Shown in pieces: positions 16,383-25,045 of a DNA stretch of 64,000 nucleotides; within the stretch, counting starts at the first letter, position 1, and each line of letters opens with the position of its first letter. The translations under genes and the position numbers were made by a program. The DNA comes from Clostridium formicaceticum (GTDB lineage Bacteria > Bacillota > Clostridia > Peptostreptococcales > Natronincolaceae), in contig NZ_CP017603.1 of NCBI RefSeq assembly GCF_001854185.1, positions 2,976,001 through 3,040,000 on the forward strand, read 5' to 3'. Below the pieces are notes generated by a model. That model was not told where the DNA came from. It saw nothing but the letters and a program-made list of their open reading frames with translations, and ran no database searches.

Positions 16383-16760
16383 GTGGAAGTAAGAGAAAAT
16401 ATTGTTGTTCCTTTAGGATATGGAAAATTTGTACGTTCCGATAAAATAGTAGCACTTGAGCCAATAGAGGATAATCGTGGGCCTGGTAGAAGAACCCATG
16501 TGTATGTTGAGGCGCTTAAAAGTCCACTAGTAGCATCAAGGACAGAAACAGCAATATTAGCTAATATTGCAGAGACACCTGCAGAAATTGTAGAAGCAAC
16601 TGCAGCATTTGAGCTGTTACAAGATTTGCTAGATGACATACAACAAGTGGGACCAATGCTTAGAAAGAGTATTAAAAAAGAGGCAGAGCTTGATTTAGAT
16701 GCGATAGAGAAGAAAATTCAAGAAATGTTAACCCGTAACTTCGATTTTAACGAGCATTAA
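16383..16760 (+). CDS. RemA/DUF370-like protein
   Basis: A 125-residue soluble protein. The first 60 residues (VVPLGYGKFVRSDKIVALEP, GPGRRTHVYVEALKSPLVAS) resemble the small DUF370/RemA fold, which in Bacillus RemA binds DNA to control matrix genes. The second half (about 70-120) is a helical extension not found in RemA. The start is a GTG with a weak upstream AAGGATGGG. It follows phage remnants, so it may belong to the mobile element. Family call is moderate. Confidence 0.55.
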   Translation: MEVRENIVVPLGYGKFVRSDKIVALEPIEDNRGPGRRTHVYVEALKSPLVASRTETAILANIAETPAEIVEATAAFELLQDLLDDIQQVGPMLRKSIKKEAELDLDAIEKKIQEMLTRNFDFNEH

Positions 16761-16803
16761 ATGATAAGAACATTAACCTTTAGCATGAAAAGAGGAAAAA
16801 TCG

Positions 16804-17022
16804 ATGAATAACTTATGGCGAATTGTCCAATTAATGGGGGTTATTATTTTTATCATTGGAGCAAGTGGAAGTAAAATTTTAGGAAGGTCCTATTTTAAGT
16901 TTATGAAGGAACATGGCAACAAGAACAATTTAGGAGTCATTGGTTATTATCCTATGTTTTTTACATTCTTAATGATAGGACTTGGAATGATAGTTATAGG
17001 AACATTGCTTATGGCCCGTTAA
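16804..17022 (+). CDS. Small two-helix membrane protein
   Basis: A 72-residue protein with two membrane segments (IVQLMGVIIFIIGASGSKIL, and PMFFTFLMIGLGMIVIGTLL) joined by a short polar loop. AGAGGAA precedes the ATG. No family recognised. It begins the run of small membrane genes that fills the accessory region. Confidence 0.6.
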   Translation: MNNLWRIVQLMGVIIFIIGASGSKILGRSYFKFMKEHGNKNNLGVIGYYPMFFTFLMIGLGMIVIGTLLMAR

Positions 17023-17132
17023 CTTAGAAAGAACATAAAAAACTATGAAGGATGGAACGATAGCACAGATATAGATTTGAATTTCTAATACAAACTTTAA
17101 AATCATCAGTGATAATGTATTTAGTTTTATAG

Positions 17133-17152
17133 CACCCAACTGGGTGTTTTTA
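17133..17152 (+). terminator. Intrinsic terminator
   Basis: CACCC (17133-17137), loop AACT, GGGTG (17142-17146), then TTTTTATTTT. Short stem but good T-run. It would end transcription from the small membrane protein. Confidence 0.65.
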
Positions 17153-17243
17153 TTTTGCGGAAAGAAGATAAACGTATGTTATGTGAATTTATACGGATAA
17201 TGACACTAGAGTGCAGAGTGGACTAGCAAAGGAAAGAACTAAT

Positions 17244-17399
17244 ATGATTTTCAAGATACTAAATAAGATTAAAGATATCGTAAGCACAATAGCCAAAAAA
17301 ATAGAAGATATTGAATCAAAGCCCAGCATGCTTCTATGGGATGTTTTAGGCACTTTTTCAAGGGCTTTAGCTATGGCCGGAATAAAAATATTAGGTTAG
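17244..17399 (+). CDS. Small hypothetical protein
   Basis: 51 residues from the ATG at 17244 (MIFKILNKIKDIVSTIAKKI ...), with GGAAAG upstream. A longer start at 17211 has no ribosome site. It is an amphipathic helix followed by LLWDVLGTFSRALAMAGIKI. No family recognised. An 11-codon ORF with a strong GGAGGGG follows at 17412. Confidence 0.4.
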   Translation: MIFKILNKIKDIVSTIAKKIEDIESKPSMLLWDVLGTFSRALAMAGIKILG

Positions 17400-17466
17400 G
17401 GAGGGGCATTCATGAACTATATAAAGGAATATAACTTTAAGTATTAATAGTAAAATATTGGTTGCT

Positions 17467-17488
17467 AGGGTAGGCGCTCACCTACCCT
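17467..17488. terminator. Hairpin between convergent genes
   Basis: AGGGTAGG and CCTACCCT form an 8-bp stem with a six-base loop, just beyond the 3' end of the DUF2512 gene. There is no long T-run on either side, so termination is only likely. Confidence 0.5.
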
Positions 17489-17493
17489 GCAAA

Positions 17494-17853
17494 TTACTCA
17501 TCTTCTGGCTTTTTTGTCTTTCCTTTGTTAATAAGCCATACATGCTGAAAGTATTCAGTAATAGCCAGCAAGAAAGCAGCTAACATAGCTGAATAAATGC
17601 TTATTCTAGCTCCAGTAAATAACAATTGAGAATAATAGATAACAAGCGATGCAGCAATAAAGTCCATAAGGTTGCTTATTCCAGATGATCCCTTTCTTAA
17701 TATAGCTATTTCCATCATATGAGCTAATACAGCAAGTATAACACCTACAATAATTGGCTGGTATAGGTTTGTATAATTAATGCCAGGAAGTATGATATCA
17801 GCCAACACTACTACAACAGGACAAACTACGAGTTTGATTAATAAGCCTATCAA
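17494..17853 (-). CDS. DUF2512 (YndM-like) membrane protein
   Basis: A 119-residue protein with four predicted membrane helices. It begins LLIKLVVCPVVVVLADIILP, the typical DUF2512 start, and has a short charged C-terminus (KGKTKKPEDE). Family members occur in Bacillus and Clostridia, often in sporulating species; their function is unknown. GGAGGTAG lies before the ATG. The next gene on the plus strand is a spore protein, which fits a spore-related locus. Confidence 0.8.
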   Translation of the reverse strand: MIGLLIKLVVCPVVVVLADIILPGINYTNLYQPIIVGVILAVLAHMMEIAILRKGSSGISNLMDFIAASLVIYYSQLLFTGARISIYSAMLAAFLLAITEYFQHVWLINKGKTKKPEDE

Positions 17854-17900
17854 TTTACTACCTCCTTTATTACAGATAATATTATAATTTCCAAAACTTC

Positions 17901-17976
17901 ACCTTAAATTACCTAGTATGTAGAGAAAATTTATACAGAGAATAATAATAAGTAATCACAAAAGAGGTGAGCTGCA
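17901..17976 (+). promoter_or_regulatory. Conserved SASP leader/promoter, copy 1
   Basis: The 76 bases before the SASP start align without gaps to 31831-31906 before the SASP-like gene. Identical blocks include AATTACCTAGTAT (17907-17919) and AAAAGAGGTGA. It probably contains a forespore (SigG/SigF) promoter. The -35/-10 boxes are not firmly assigned; GTATG at 17915 and GAATAATA at 17940 are candidates. Confidence 0.6.
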
Positions 17977-18147
17977 TTGAATACAAGAGAACCATTAGAT
18001 CCTAATGCGTTAAAAGCATTAAATCAGATGAGAGAAGAAATGGCAAAGGAATTAAACACCAGAGTTCAAATTGGTGGTAAAATCGGTGGTAATATGACAA
18101 AAAGGCTAATTGAAATGGCAGAAAAAGATCTAATTAATAAAAAGTAG
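17977..18147 (+). CDS. Alpha/beta-type small acid-soluble spore protein
   Basis: A 56-residue SASP. The N-terminal helix is EPLDPNALKALNQMREEMAK; the C-terminal helix has the DNA-binding signature IGGKIGGNMTKRLIEMAEKD. SASPs coat DNA in the forespore and protect it from UV and heat. TTG start with AGAGGTGA seven bases upstream. Shorter than the usual 60-70 residues but with both conserved segments. Expected to be forespore-specific. Confidence 0.88.
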   Translation: MNTREPLDPNALKALNQMREEMAKELNTRVQIGGKIGGNMTKRLIEMAEKDLINKK

Positions 18148-18264
18148 TAGGGTAGCGTAAATCAATCTGGTTTTTTATTTCCTGTATGACATTAAGAGCA
18201 ATGTACCAATGTACTACAAACAATAATAACCATAAGACAAATACTATAGAAGAGGTGATTTGCT

Positions 18265-18474
18265 TTGACTAGAAAAAAATTGCTAAATCCTAACGCAGCA
18301 AAGGCTATAGAAGAATTTAATGAGGAAATGGGTACTGAAATAGGTACTGAAATAGGTACTGAAATGCATGTAGATATATCTAAGGATGACGGATTTATAT
18401 ATGTACATAGCGGAAATTCTGTCTCTAGAGCAGTGGTTGAAGAGGCAGAAAGACAAAAGACTAATAAGAAGTAA
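18265..18474 (+). CDS. Divergent SASP-like acidic protein (paralog 1)
   Basis: A 69-residue protein. It starts KKLLNPNAAKAIEEFNEEMG like an SASP. The DNA-binding half has changed to DDGFIYVHSGNSVSRAVVEE, which still aligns by length with the SASP GGxxGGxMTKRLxEMAE segment but lacks its GG and Lys. A GTEI repeat (three 4-residue units) fills the linker. TTG start with AGAGGTGA upstream, as in the true SASP. Its sister is at 31907. It may be a non-DNA-binding spore protein; this is inference. Confidence 0.65.
   Translation: MTRKKLLNPNAAKAIEEFNEEMGTEIGTEIGTEMHVDISKDDGFIYVHSGNSVSRAVVEEAERQKTNKK
18331..18366 (+). repeat. Three tandem 12-bp units
   Basis: GGTACTGAAATA is repeated at 18331, 18343 and 18355 (last base changed to G). 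It encodes GTEI-GTEI-GTEM in the SASP-like linker and is absent from the sister gene, so it is a recent in-frame expansion. Confidence 0.95.
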
Positions 18475-18480
18475 TAGGGG

Positions 18481-18509
18481 GCTGGGTTCATTTCCCAGCT
18501 TCTATTTTT
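18481..18509 (+). terminator. Intrinsic terminator after SASP-like gene
   Basis: GCTGGG and CCCAGC form the stem (18481-18486 and 18494-18499) and CTATTTTT follows. Same placement as the terminator after the paralog at 32103. Confidence 0.75.
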
Positions 18510-18642
18510 CCTTCCTAAACATACTATAACAAAACAAACGTTCTGTTTCATGTCCTTGATTAGCCCAAGTTAATTTAATTCCAATGGTAAACCCCTTCCC
18601 TTAAGCATATTATGTTTGTGATAAATAGTTGAGGTAATTCAA

Positions 18643-18816
18643 ATGAAAATAGCAATCTATTCAAGAAAATTAAAGTTCATCGGCAAGGGTGAGTCTATTC
18701 AGAACAAAATACAAATGTGCAAAGAATATGCTAAAAATCATTTTGAAGCTAGAGAGTTTCCCATCTATGAATACGAAGAATACGAAGGATTTTCTGATGG
18801 GGATATAGCAGCTTGA
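18643..18816 (+). pseudogene. Large serine recombinase, 5' fragment
   Basis: 57 codons of a resolvase N-terminal domain: MKIAIYSRKLKFIGKGESIQ..., with the catalytic serine in YSRK and EYEGFSDGD matching the EDEGFSGGN motif. A stop follows. The next frame still reads QLEFKRLVK, like the RPEFxRLLK that should follow, so a frameshift and then loss of the rest are likely. Enzymes of this type integrate or excise phages and skin-like elements interrupting sporulation genes; a yunB fragment is nearby. Confidence 0.75.
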
Positions 18817-19098
18817 GTTTAAAAGATTGGTAAAATGTTCTTATAGTGTTTTTTTTATACGGGTTCTCTTCGACTCTTTGTGTATCCTAAGACTTTTAAT
18901 AATAGTTTATACGAGTTAATTTGTGATAGTATAAAACTCATTTCAAACCCCTCTGTTACCCTTTTTTTAGTATTATAAGGATATCTTTTAAACTTTTCCC
19001 CAATACAAATTTTCATTCTGTTTGCTACTATAACTAAGTGTAGTTTAATGGTAAATTTTATTTAATTTTGTAAAGCGTCTATAGATAACTTAAGTATT

Positions 19099-19545
19099 CT
19101 ATTCTCCATACAATGGTGTTATATTTAAAAATTGGTCTTTTGGTACATTGATATAATTCATAGGTACCCTTCCAACAATAATCGTTTCAGCTACTGGCAT
19201 ATATGTAGTTACTTCGATTGTGTTAGAACTAAAGGGTATGATTACTCTTACTTTTGTATTTACAATTAAAAATATACGGTGCCGCGTTTGATTGATACCA
19301 GACTGTTCAAACTCTGTACCGAAATTTACATCCACCATACCAAGGGGAGTAACCACCAATTTAATTTTTGGTCCGTACTGCGCCAGCAACTGACTTCCAA
19401 TAGCGTTTCCTAAAGGAATACGATCAGCAGCTGTTTGGATTTGTTTTAAATGTTCCTGTATTGTCAATGCTACATCTGAAGCTACCTTATTCATCATCAT
19501 TGTATTAGCTACGATTACAAAATTATATATTTCTTTAGGCTTCAC
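19099..19545 (-). pseudogene. yunB: YunB-like sporulation protein, N-terminally truncated
   Basis: 148 codons corresponding to the C-terminal half of YunB (about 250 residues in Bacillus). Clear matches are IPLGNAIGSQLLAQYGPKIK, then FGTEFEQSGINQTRHRIFL and VRVIIPFSSNTIEVTT. The N-terminal membrane helix and linker are missing, and the GTG at 19545 has no good ribosome site. YunB is a mother-cell protein of unknown exact role. A complete copy may exist elsewhere. Confidence 0.78.
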
Positions 19546-20222
19546 CCGCTATCTTTTTTACGGTATAGTGCAGTCGACTAAGGTTTATTTATAATAACGA
19601 TACATCAAATAATAAATATTTTACTTAATAGTATTTTTTATCAGACATAACAAGCATCAAGGTAGCAATAGGCCCCAAAATTAGAGATAGCAAAAACCAG
19701 TTTAGCCCCGATCTATTTTTTCCTTGTGCCAATCCAGCATTAATTAAAGCCAACGTTCCCCTTAGATATTGCATTCATTATAACGGGACTACTTATTGGA
19801 TTAGATAGAATTGAAATGAATAACTTTTCAGCAACATTTGAATAACCTCAGTTATTTGGCATAAACATAATATGCTTAGGGGGAGGTTTATCATTGGGAT
19901 TAAGTGATTCTAGTTCACTCAGATATGAAAAGAATGCTTGTTTTATACATTACTTCAGAACGTTTCAGCACATTTCGTCGAACACTTTTACAGTTTGTCT
20001 AATTTGGAAGCTGAGAGTTAAAAAAATACTGTAATTGAGATAGAGGGAAGATTCTACAAAACTATTTATTTAGGCTGCAAATATCGACATCGTAATATTC
20101 TATTTAATGTTATTATAGGGTTGTAATAGAAAATTACAATCTGTTGCAAGCGTTTGAGGTATGGTGTAGTAAATCATTACTTTACAATAACGATAATTTT
20201 GAGGAGGAAAAATAATAGAGGT
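19546..20222. other. Gene-poor stretch with membrane-protein remnant
   Basis: On the minus strand, 19762-19625 encodes the end of a membrane protein (AQGKNRSGLNWFLLSLILGP and ATLMLVMSD) without a start. The rest has no gene I can support. GAGGAGGAAA at 20202 may have served the vanW remnant. Confidence 0.5.
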
Positions 20223-20486
20223 ATGTCATCATTAAAACCCATTAAGAGGAGTTTACTAAGAATATATTGTGGAAAGAAATATTATCCTTTAATGAGATGT
20301 TTTGATTGGTATTTAGGAAGGAAAAAATAAGCTACACAAAAAGAAAATTGTTTATTACCCTATGTGATTTTTCAACATAAGACTCCACTAATTCGAAAGC
20401 TTAAAGGAGTAGATATGTGGTTGCAACACAATAAAGTGAAAAATCTTGAAATTGCTTCCAATAAGTTAAATAGAGTCCTAATGTAA
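20223..20486 (+). pseudogene. VanW-family protein, 5' part with in-frame stop
   Basis: 88 codons in one frame with a TAA in the middle. The two parts, LKPIKRSLLRIYCGKKYYPL and LLPYVIFQHKTPLIRKLKGV then DMWLQHNKVKNLEIASNKLN, match the start of VanW-family proteins. The C-terminal half of the family is absent. VanW-like proteins are membrane or cell-wall associated with unclear function. The nonsense codon and truncation indicate a dead gene. Confidence 0.7.
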
Positions 20487-20522
20487 CAAATATAATCTGA
20501 TACTTCAGAAAGGGGAAATTAA

Positions 20523-21089
20523 ATGTTTTTTATAGGAACTGCGACTTGGGGAGTTTTGATTATACTTTATGGACTTATTCTATTAACTAGAAAAAAATTC
20601 ATGATAAGAAGAGAGTGTGATGGTATATTTATCTTCTTTTTTACTATGCTAAATCCTGCCATACAGATAATTGAAATGGGTTATGGAATCAAATATCTAA
20701 TTATTCTTATTTTATCAGTATCTGCGTTGGTTATTTTTATAGCTAGAGGAAGATATACATTAACTAATGTTAATGCGGAAATGGTATTGTCAGCATTAAC
20801 TGATATCTTAAATGAAAAAAATATATCTTATGGAGAAGAGAATAACACTGTGATTTTAAAAGACTACGATAGTAGACGAATAACCTATACGCAATCATTA
20901 AGTTCTGTAGAGGTTAGTCTAAAAAATATTAGAAACCTTTCTATTTATGAAGAAGTAAAAACAGAGTTAAAAAGCAGGATTAAACAAATTGACTTAACAG
21001 TATTTCCTTCTTCGGGACTATTTTATATAGTATTAGGAGCAATATTAATGGTTGGAATGCAATACTTTCAGAAAAAGTTATTGAATTAA
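20523..21089 (+). CDS. Membrane protein, family unknown
   Basis: A 188-residue protein with two to three N-terminal membrane segments (up to about residue 75). A soluble alpha/beta domain follows (about 80-165: NAEMVLSALTDILNEKNISY, YSRRI-type strand) and a C-terminal helix VFPSSGLFYIVLGAILMVGM. GAAAGGGG precedes the ATG. No motif of known function. The domain could sense or bind something on the cytoplasmic side; this is conjecture. Confidence 0.6.
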   Translation: MFFIGTATWGVLIILYGLILLTRKKFMIRRECDGIFIFFFTMLNPAIQIIEMGYGIKYLIILILSVSALVIFIARGRYTLTNVNAEMVLSALTDILNEKNISYGEENNTVILKDYDSRRITYTQSLSSVEVSLKNIRNLSIYEEVKTELKSRIKQIDLTVFPSSGLFYIVLGAILMVGMQYFQKKLLN

Positions 21090-21378
21090 TCTTTAATCAC
21101 GGTAGGCCATTTTTAAAATACGCAATCAAAATATGTAGAAAATTACCGCTTAACGATTAATTGTAGAGAATTTGAAGTGCAGAACAGGAGATAACAAAAT
21201 GTTTGTACAAGAATGCTGGAAGCAAGTGTCAGGAGAAAAGTCAGTGCACCATATCTTTTCATGGGGAGAGAAACTCTAAAAAGAGATAGGATTAAGCAAG
21301 AGCGGTTTAATGTGGTTATAAATATTAAAGATGTGATTAGTGTGTTATGTGAAATAAAGTAAAGGAGAGGAAGATAAA

Positions 21379-21714
21379 ATGCGGTTAGAAAAGTGGTTAG
21401 TTCCATCACTTATACTATTAAGTATATCAATTGCCTTTAGTGGCTTCTTTGTAGGAAAATCTATACTAGCACTTGGAAAAATCAGCCAACAAGTCGTGGT
21501 TGAGCAGAAAATTAACGAGGATATTTTGTCTTTTTCTGAGGCAGCTGTTTTTCTAAATATATCAGAAGAAAAATTAGCGTTTATAGTAGAAAATTCTAAG
21601 TTGAAGGATGGTAAAGGAATACCGTATTACAAGATAGACCGCAATATTTTGTTTAGTAGAGCAGCTTTGTCAAAATGGATTGTTTATATATCAGAAAATC
21701 AGTCTGATTATTAA
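21379..21714 (+). CDS. Membrane-anchored excisionase-like helix-turn-helix protein
   Basis: A 111-residue protein. Residues 8-30 form a membrane helix (VPSLILLSISIAFSGFFVGK). A domain similar to excisionase/MerR-type helix-turn-helix follows: ILSFSEAAVFLNISEEKLAF, a loop GKGIPYYKIDRNILFSR, then AALSKWI. The pattern (helix-turn-helix, then a Y-strand and FxxxxLxxWI) is that of HTH_17. A membrane-tethered version is unusual; it might be a sensor or only a degenerate protein-binding fold. GGAGAGGAAG precedes the ATG. Confidence 0.6.
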   Translation: MRLEKWLVPSLILLSISIAFSGFFVGKSILALGKISQQVVVEQKINEDILSFSEAAVFLNISEEKLAFIVENSKLKDGKGIPYYKIDRNILFSRAALSKWIVYISENQSDY

Positions 21715-21942
21715 CAAGAGAATTGCTTATACATTTTAGTCAGCAATATTATTAAGGTTTAAGAGGACAAATGGATACTTAATTTTCCTTATCATTTTTA
21801 AACAAGAAAGACGTAATGAATAAAGGATATGCTACAAGATATGCTTCAGGTTAAGCATTTTGAAGAATTGAAAAAATGGTTGCACGACAATAATCAAGCA
21901 AAATGATTATTCTCTTAATTTATATTTAAAAGGAGGAAAAAA

Positions 21943-22446
21943 TTGGAATAAATTTATTCATTGTTTAAATGGGCTTTAGGTTTGAATATTATCACTGTAT
22001 TTCTGGTCATTTACAAATTAAGGAAAATGATAAAAAACTATATTAAATAGAAAAGGCATGGAGGAAAGAAGGTTGAGGCATTTCGCCATAAATCTGAAAT
22101 GAAGATATTCACAGTGATATTATTTGTGTCAGGAACTATGTTCAATTATTGAGTGTCAAAGTGGGGAAATATTGGAAATGCAATTGTTTTTCAGTTGTAT
22201 TTATTTATAATCGTCATTGAAGCATGGAGAAAAATTGTGGTTTATGAAAAAGGAATCTATCATATGGGGAGATTTGTTAGGTGGGGAGAAATGGAAGACA
22301 TTAAAATTGATGAATCTTCTATACGGGTTGAAATCAAGGATAGCTTTCTAGGAATGCTAATGATGCGTAAGGTCAGCAGAACATGTGAATTGATACGACT
22401 GATTAAAGAAGGTAATTTTATTGGGATTCAAAATTGGAAAAAGTAG
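21943..22446 (+). pseudogene. Membrane protein with three in-frame stop codons (DUF5673-like)
   Basis: One continuous 168-codon frame from a TTG with AGGAGGAAAA eight bases upstream. It contains TAA (codon 3), TAG (after KNYIK) and TGA (after GTMFNY). Between them are IYSLFKWALGLNIITVFLVI, FRHKSEMKIFTVILFVSGTM and a last intact part from 22153 (IVFQLYLFIIVIEAWRKIVV, then VYEKGIYHMGRFVRWGEMED). The two-helix pair followed by a PH-like strand domain resembles DUF5673. Three separate nonsense changes mean a pseudogene; the GTG at 22153 is unlikely to be a real start. Confidence 0.65.
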
Positions 22447-22599
22447 AATTACAATGAGTATATCAGCAATATAGGGTAATTACCAAATTTTAGATATCAG
22501 CTGCTGGTGTCTTATAAATAGTGGTAACAAATGTGAAACAAAGATAATTTGTATAATTGGAGACAGTGAATAATTGTATTTTACAAGGAGGAGTATAAG

Positions 22600-23127
22600 A
22601 TGAAAAAAATTATAATACTTTTATTAGCAATGCTTGTAGCATTTGGGGCCTCTGCATGTAATAATGTAACTACACAAAAAGAAATTGATAATATAATAAA
22701 TGATAATGAGATTTCCGTTGATATAGAAGAAACAACCGATGATATAAATTATGATAAAATAAGTGTATATATGGAAGAAGAATGTAAAAATGCTTTTACA
22801 CCATACTATGAATTGTTAGATTTTGAAATATTAGATTATCAGGAAGAAGTTGTGAATGGAAATGTTGAAGCTATTTTTTTATATAAGCTGACACATAAAA
22901 ATTATGATAAAGACCCAGATACAGTTGAGTACATTAAAGAAGCGAAAGAACGTGGCGGTAGAAACTATCAACAATTATACGATGAATACTTACAACCCAA
23001 AGAAATGAATTTCCAATTAAAAGCTATTATAGATAAAAATGATTTAATAACTCTATATTCTAATATTTCTCCCAAAGGAATCGAATGGAAGGAAGTAAAA
23101 ATGAGTGATTTTATTATCAGGAAATAA
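22600..23127 (+). CDS. Lipoprotein of unknown function
   Basis: A 175-residue protein with a type II signal peptide: MKKIIILLLAMLVAFGASAC, the lipobox being ASAC with Cys20. The mature part is acidic (NDNEISVDIEETTDD), then mixed alpha/beta with FTPYYELLDFEILDYQEEV. No domain recognised. AAGGAGGAG precedes the ATG. It would be anchored outside the cytoplasmic membrane. Confidence 0.7.
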   Translation: MKKIIILLLAMLVAFGASACNNVTTQKEIDNIINDNEISVDIEETTDDINYDKISVYMEEECKNAFTPYYELLDFEILDYQEEVVNGNVEAIFLYKLTHKNYDKDPDTVEYIKEAKERGGRNYQQLYDEYLQPKEMNFQLKAIIDKNDLITLYSNISPKGIEWKEVKMSDFIIRK

Positions 23128-23499
23128 AAGGATGATTTTAAGTATAGGCATACTAAATATGTATTATCGGAAACTAACCTTTCCATAAATATGAGAGAGC
23201 TTCTGTCAACTTTTCCACTGTGAGATGCATAGAAAAAATATTTAGCATTCTTATGGGGGTGTAAAGAAAAAAATGGTATAAAGACAATGCATCCAGACCA
23301 TGAGATAATAAAAATACTTATACCATAAGTTAAAAAGGCAAGTGCCGAAATATTATTTATGAAGTAAAGGGTTATAGGCATCTAATTGGCTGATTCTGCC
23401 TGAAGGCAAAAGTATACAAGTTTAATAGTCATTATATGCGTTGAGCAATATATTATCTATTGAAAATGAAATGCATTAAACGAAAGGAGTGTACTTATT
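23128..23499. other. Intergenic, nothing recognised
   Basis: About 370 bases without a supportable gene. A 137-codon minus-strand frame crossing 22968-23381 is mostly antisense to the lipoprotein gene and was rejected. The ribosome site GAAAGGAG at the end belongs to the next gene. Confidence 0.55.
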
Positions 23500-23691
23500 G
23501 TGAAACTCGGTATCATAGAATTTAGTTGGACTCTGCTTTTTCAGCTTTTTAATACTTTAGTATGGGTTGGAATTATTTATTTGATTTTTTATCTAGTCAT
23601 TAAATTACCTAAACGCATTAAAAGGCATGAAGAAAAAATCAAAAGAATAGAGAGTATGTTGGAAGAAATAAATAAGAAGCTAGATAAATAA
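23500..23691 (+). CDS. Small membrane protein with coiled-coil tail
   Basis: A 63-residue protein. One membrane helix (LFQLFNTLVWVGIIYLIFYL) is followed by a basic coiled coil (RIKRHEEKIKRIESMLEEIN). GTG start with GAAAGGAG 11 bases upstream. Similar short helix-plus-coil proteins are common in Clostridia; their function is unknown. Confidence 0.6.
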   Translation: MKLGIIEFSWTLLFQLFNTLVWVGIIYLIFYLVIKLPKRIKRHEEKIKRIESMLEEINKKLDK

Positions 23692-23789
23692 TTGTCGCAT
23701 CATCTTTTAAAGACCTACTAGATGAATAAGATGAAACAAAGATTATTTATATAATATAAAGAACAATAGAAGTGAATAGGAGAGATTAG

Positions 23790-24248
23790 ATGAAAAAAGT
23801 CAGACATAATAGATTTTTATATTATCTTATTCCGATAACAGTATCGGTAATTATTACAACTATTGGGTATTTTTTTATGAATGGTATCCCTTTGTTTGGT
23901 GTTCCCAAAATAGAAGATGTTTCTTATGTTGAAATTTCTAATACTAGGTTAGATACTAATGCACGAAAGCTTACAGAAATCGAGGACATAAAGAAGGCAA
24001 TAAATCTGACTAATTTTCTATCTTACAAGCTCGGAGCACCAGAAAAAAAAGAGGCATTAATTAAATTTGTATTTCATTTAAAAGATGGAAGTTCTTTTGT
24101 TATCAGTTCAAATGAAAAAACTGTATATAGCAATGGAAAAGCATATAGTCTCAAAGCTAATAAAGGAACAACTTTTATAAAGGTTACAGAAGGAATATTC
24201 TTCTTCGATGATTTGGTTGAAAAAGAGAAAGCTAAACAGGTATTTTAG
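23790..24248 (+). CDS. Membrane-anchored protein X (duplicated fragment elsewhere)
   Basis: A 152-residue protein with a signal anchor (YYLIPITVSVIITTIGYFFM, residues 11-30) and an extracytoplasmic domain of strands (VYSNGKAYSLKANKGTTFIK) ending in EGIFFFDDLVEKEKAKQ. GGAGAG precedes the ATG. No family recognised. A copy of its last 40 codons, diverged, is at 27457-27576. A partial copy of the gene at 26312 follows it directly. Confidence 0.6.
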   Translation: MKKVRHNRFLYYLIPITVSVIITTIGYFFMNGIPLFGVPKIEDVSYVEISNTRLDTNARKLTEIEDIKKAINLTNFLSYKLGAPEKKEALIKFVFHLKDGSSFVISSNEKTVYSNGKAYSLKANKGTTFIKVTEGIFFFDDLVEKEKAKQVF

Positions 24249-24253
24249 TTTTA

Positions 24254-24413
24254 GGGAAGTTGAATCTAATAAAATGGGAAAGAACTAAGATCTTTGCAAT
24301 AATTGTATTAGCGAATATAGCTTCATTTATTTTACCTTATATTATAAGAGCCCATACGCTAAGATCAATACCGGAGGTTGGATAAATACCTGGGAAGATG
24401 CCTTCACAAATAA
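24254..24413 (+). pseudogene. Internal fragment duplicated from the gene at 26312
   Basis: About 160 bases closely similar (roughly 85-90 percent by eye) to 26502-26662: both encode KLNLIKWER, then ILAIIVLANIASFI. One base is lost before CCGGAGGTTGG and there is an in-frame TAA, so it is not coding. It starts right after the stop of gene X. Confidence 0.85.
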
Positions 24414-24589
24414 ATGAAGAGCATAAGGGGGCATTATCAATTCGTCTGAACTTAGATATGTATGAAGGAAAAATTGTTTTCGAGCTATCCTCTGATGAAA
24501 TGTTAGAAGAAATAGTTGAGCCTATTAATATTACAACTGTCCATGAAACTACTCTATATGTGACAGAAATAAATGAAAGAGAGGATTGA
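24398..24589 (+). CDS. Possible remnant ORF
   Basis: A 63-residue frame. Its first residues come from the duplicated fragment and the rest reads IRLNLDMYEGKIVFELSSDE and MLEEIVEPINITTVHE. The composition is gene-like but there is no ribosome site, so it is probably the 3' end of a gene whose start was lost by rearrangement. Confidence 0.3.
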   Translation: MPSQINEEHKGALSIRLNLDMYEGKIVFELSSDEMLEEIVEPINITTVHETTLYVTEINERED

Positions 24590-24802
24590 ATTAAAGAACG
24601 ATAAAGAGGTTTTTCAACTAAGGGTGCCAAGTTTAAAATAGTTATGTTGTTATGTTTCATATTCTTTTTTCATGTGTACTTGATGAACTATACGAAGCAA
24701 ATTTGCATTTATATAACTTAATATAGAATTAAATAATATAATTTTATTAGAGGAGGAAATAGTATTCTCTTAAAATATATTTTAAGCGAAAGGAGCAAAA
24801 TT

Positions 24803-25030
24803 ATGAATATGTTTTATTTTATGGAATCAGTTTTTCCTTTGTTTTTTATCATAATATGTGGTTTTATATTATTTACTATTTTTCAAGGAATTAAAGAATG
24901 GAGTAATAATAATAAACAGCCAAATTATCTTTTAAAAGTGCGGCAGATAGAAAATATGTACGAAATAGGAGTAGAAAAAAGAGAAACCTTTTTAATCAGA
25001 TATCGTCTATATTCATATAAATTCATTTAG
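24803..25030 (+). pseudogene. DUF2500-like membrane protein, truncated
   Basis: A 75-residue protein starting MNMFYFMESVFPLFFIIICG, then FQGIKEWSNNNKQPN, the start of DUF2500 proteins (about 120 residues). After LLKVRQIEN the sequence departs from the family and the C-terminal strand domain is missing. AAAGGAG precedes the ATG. Function of DUF2500 is unknown. Confidence 0.55.
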
Positions 25031-25045
25031 AAAGGAACTATTTAT

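Noticed and set aside
1-17000. Intact, inducible prophage
   Set aside because: Integrase, terminase and holin are broken and no capsid, portal or tail-tape genes are present.
21143-21409. 88-codon minus-strand hydrophobic frame
   Set aside because: Overlaps the start of the plus-strand membrane protein, and has no ribosome site.
22144-22155. TGA as selenocysteine or reassigned codon
   Set aside because: The same gene also holds TAA and TAG stops, and no SECIS-like hairpin was seen.
22968-23381. 137-codon minus-strand frame
   Set aside because: Partly antisense to a lipoprotein gene with a clear lipobox and ribosome site; no start signal.
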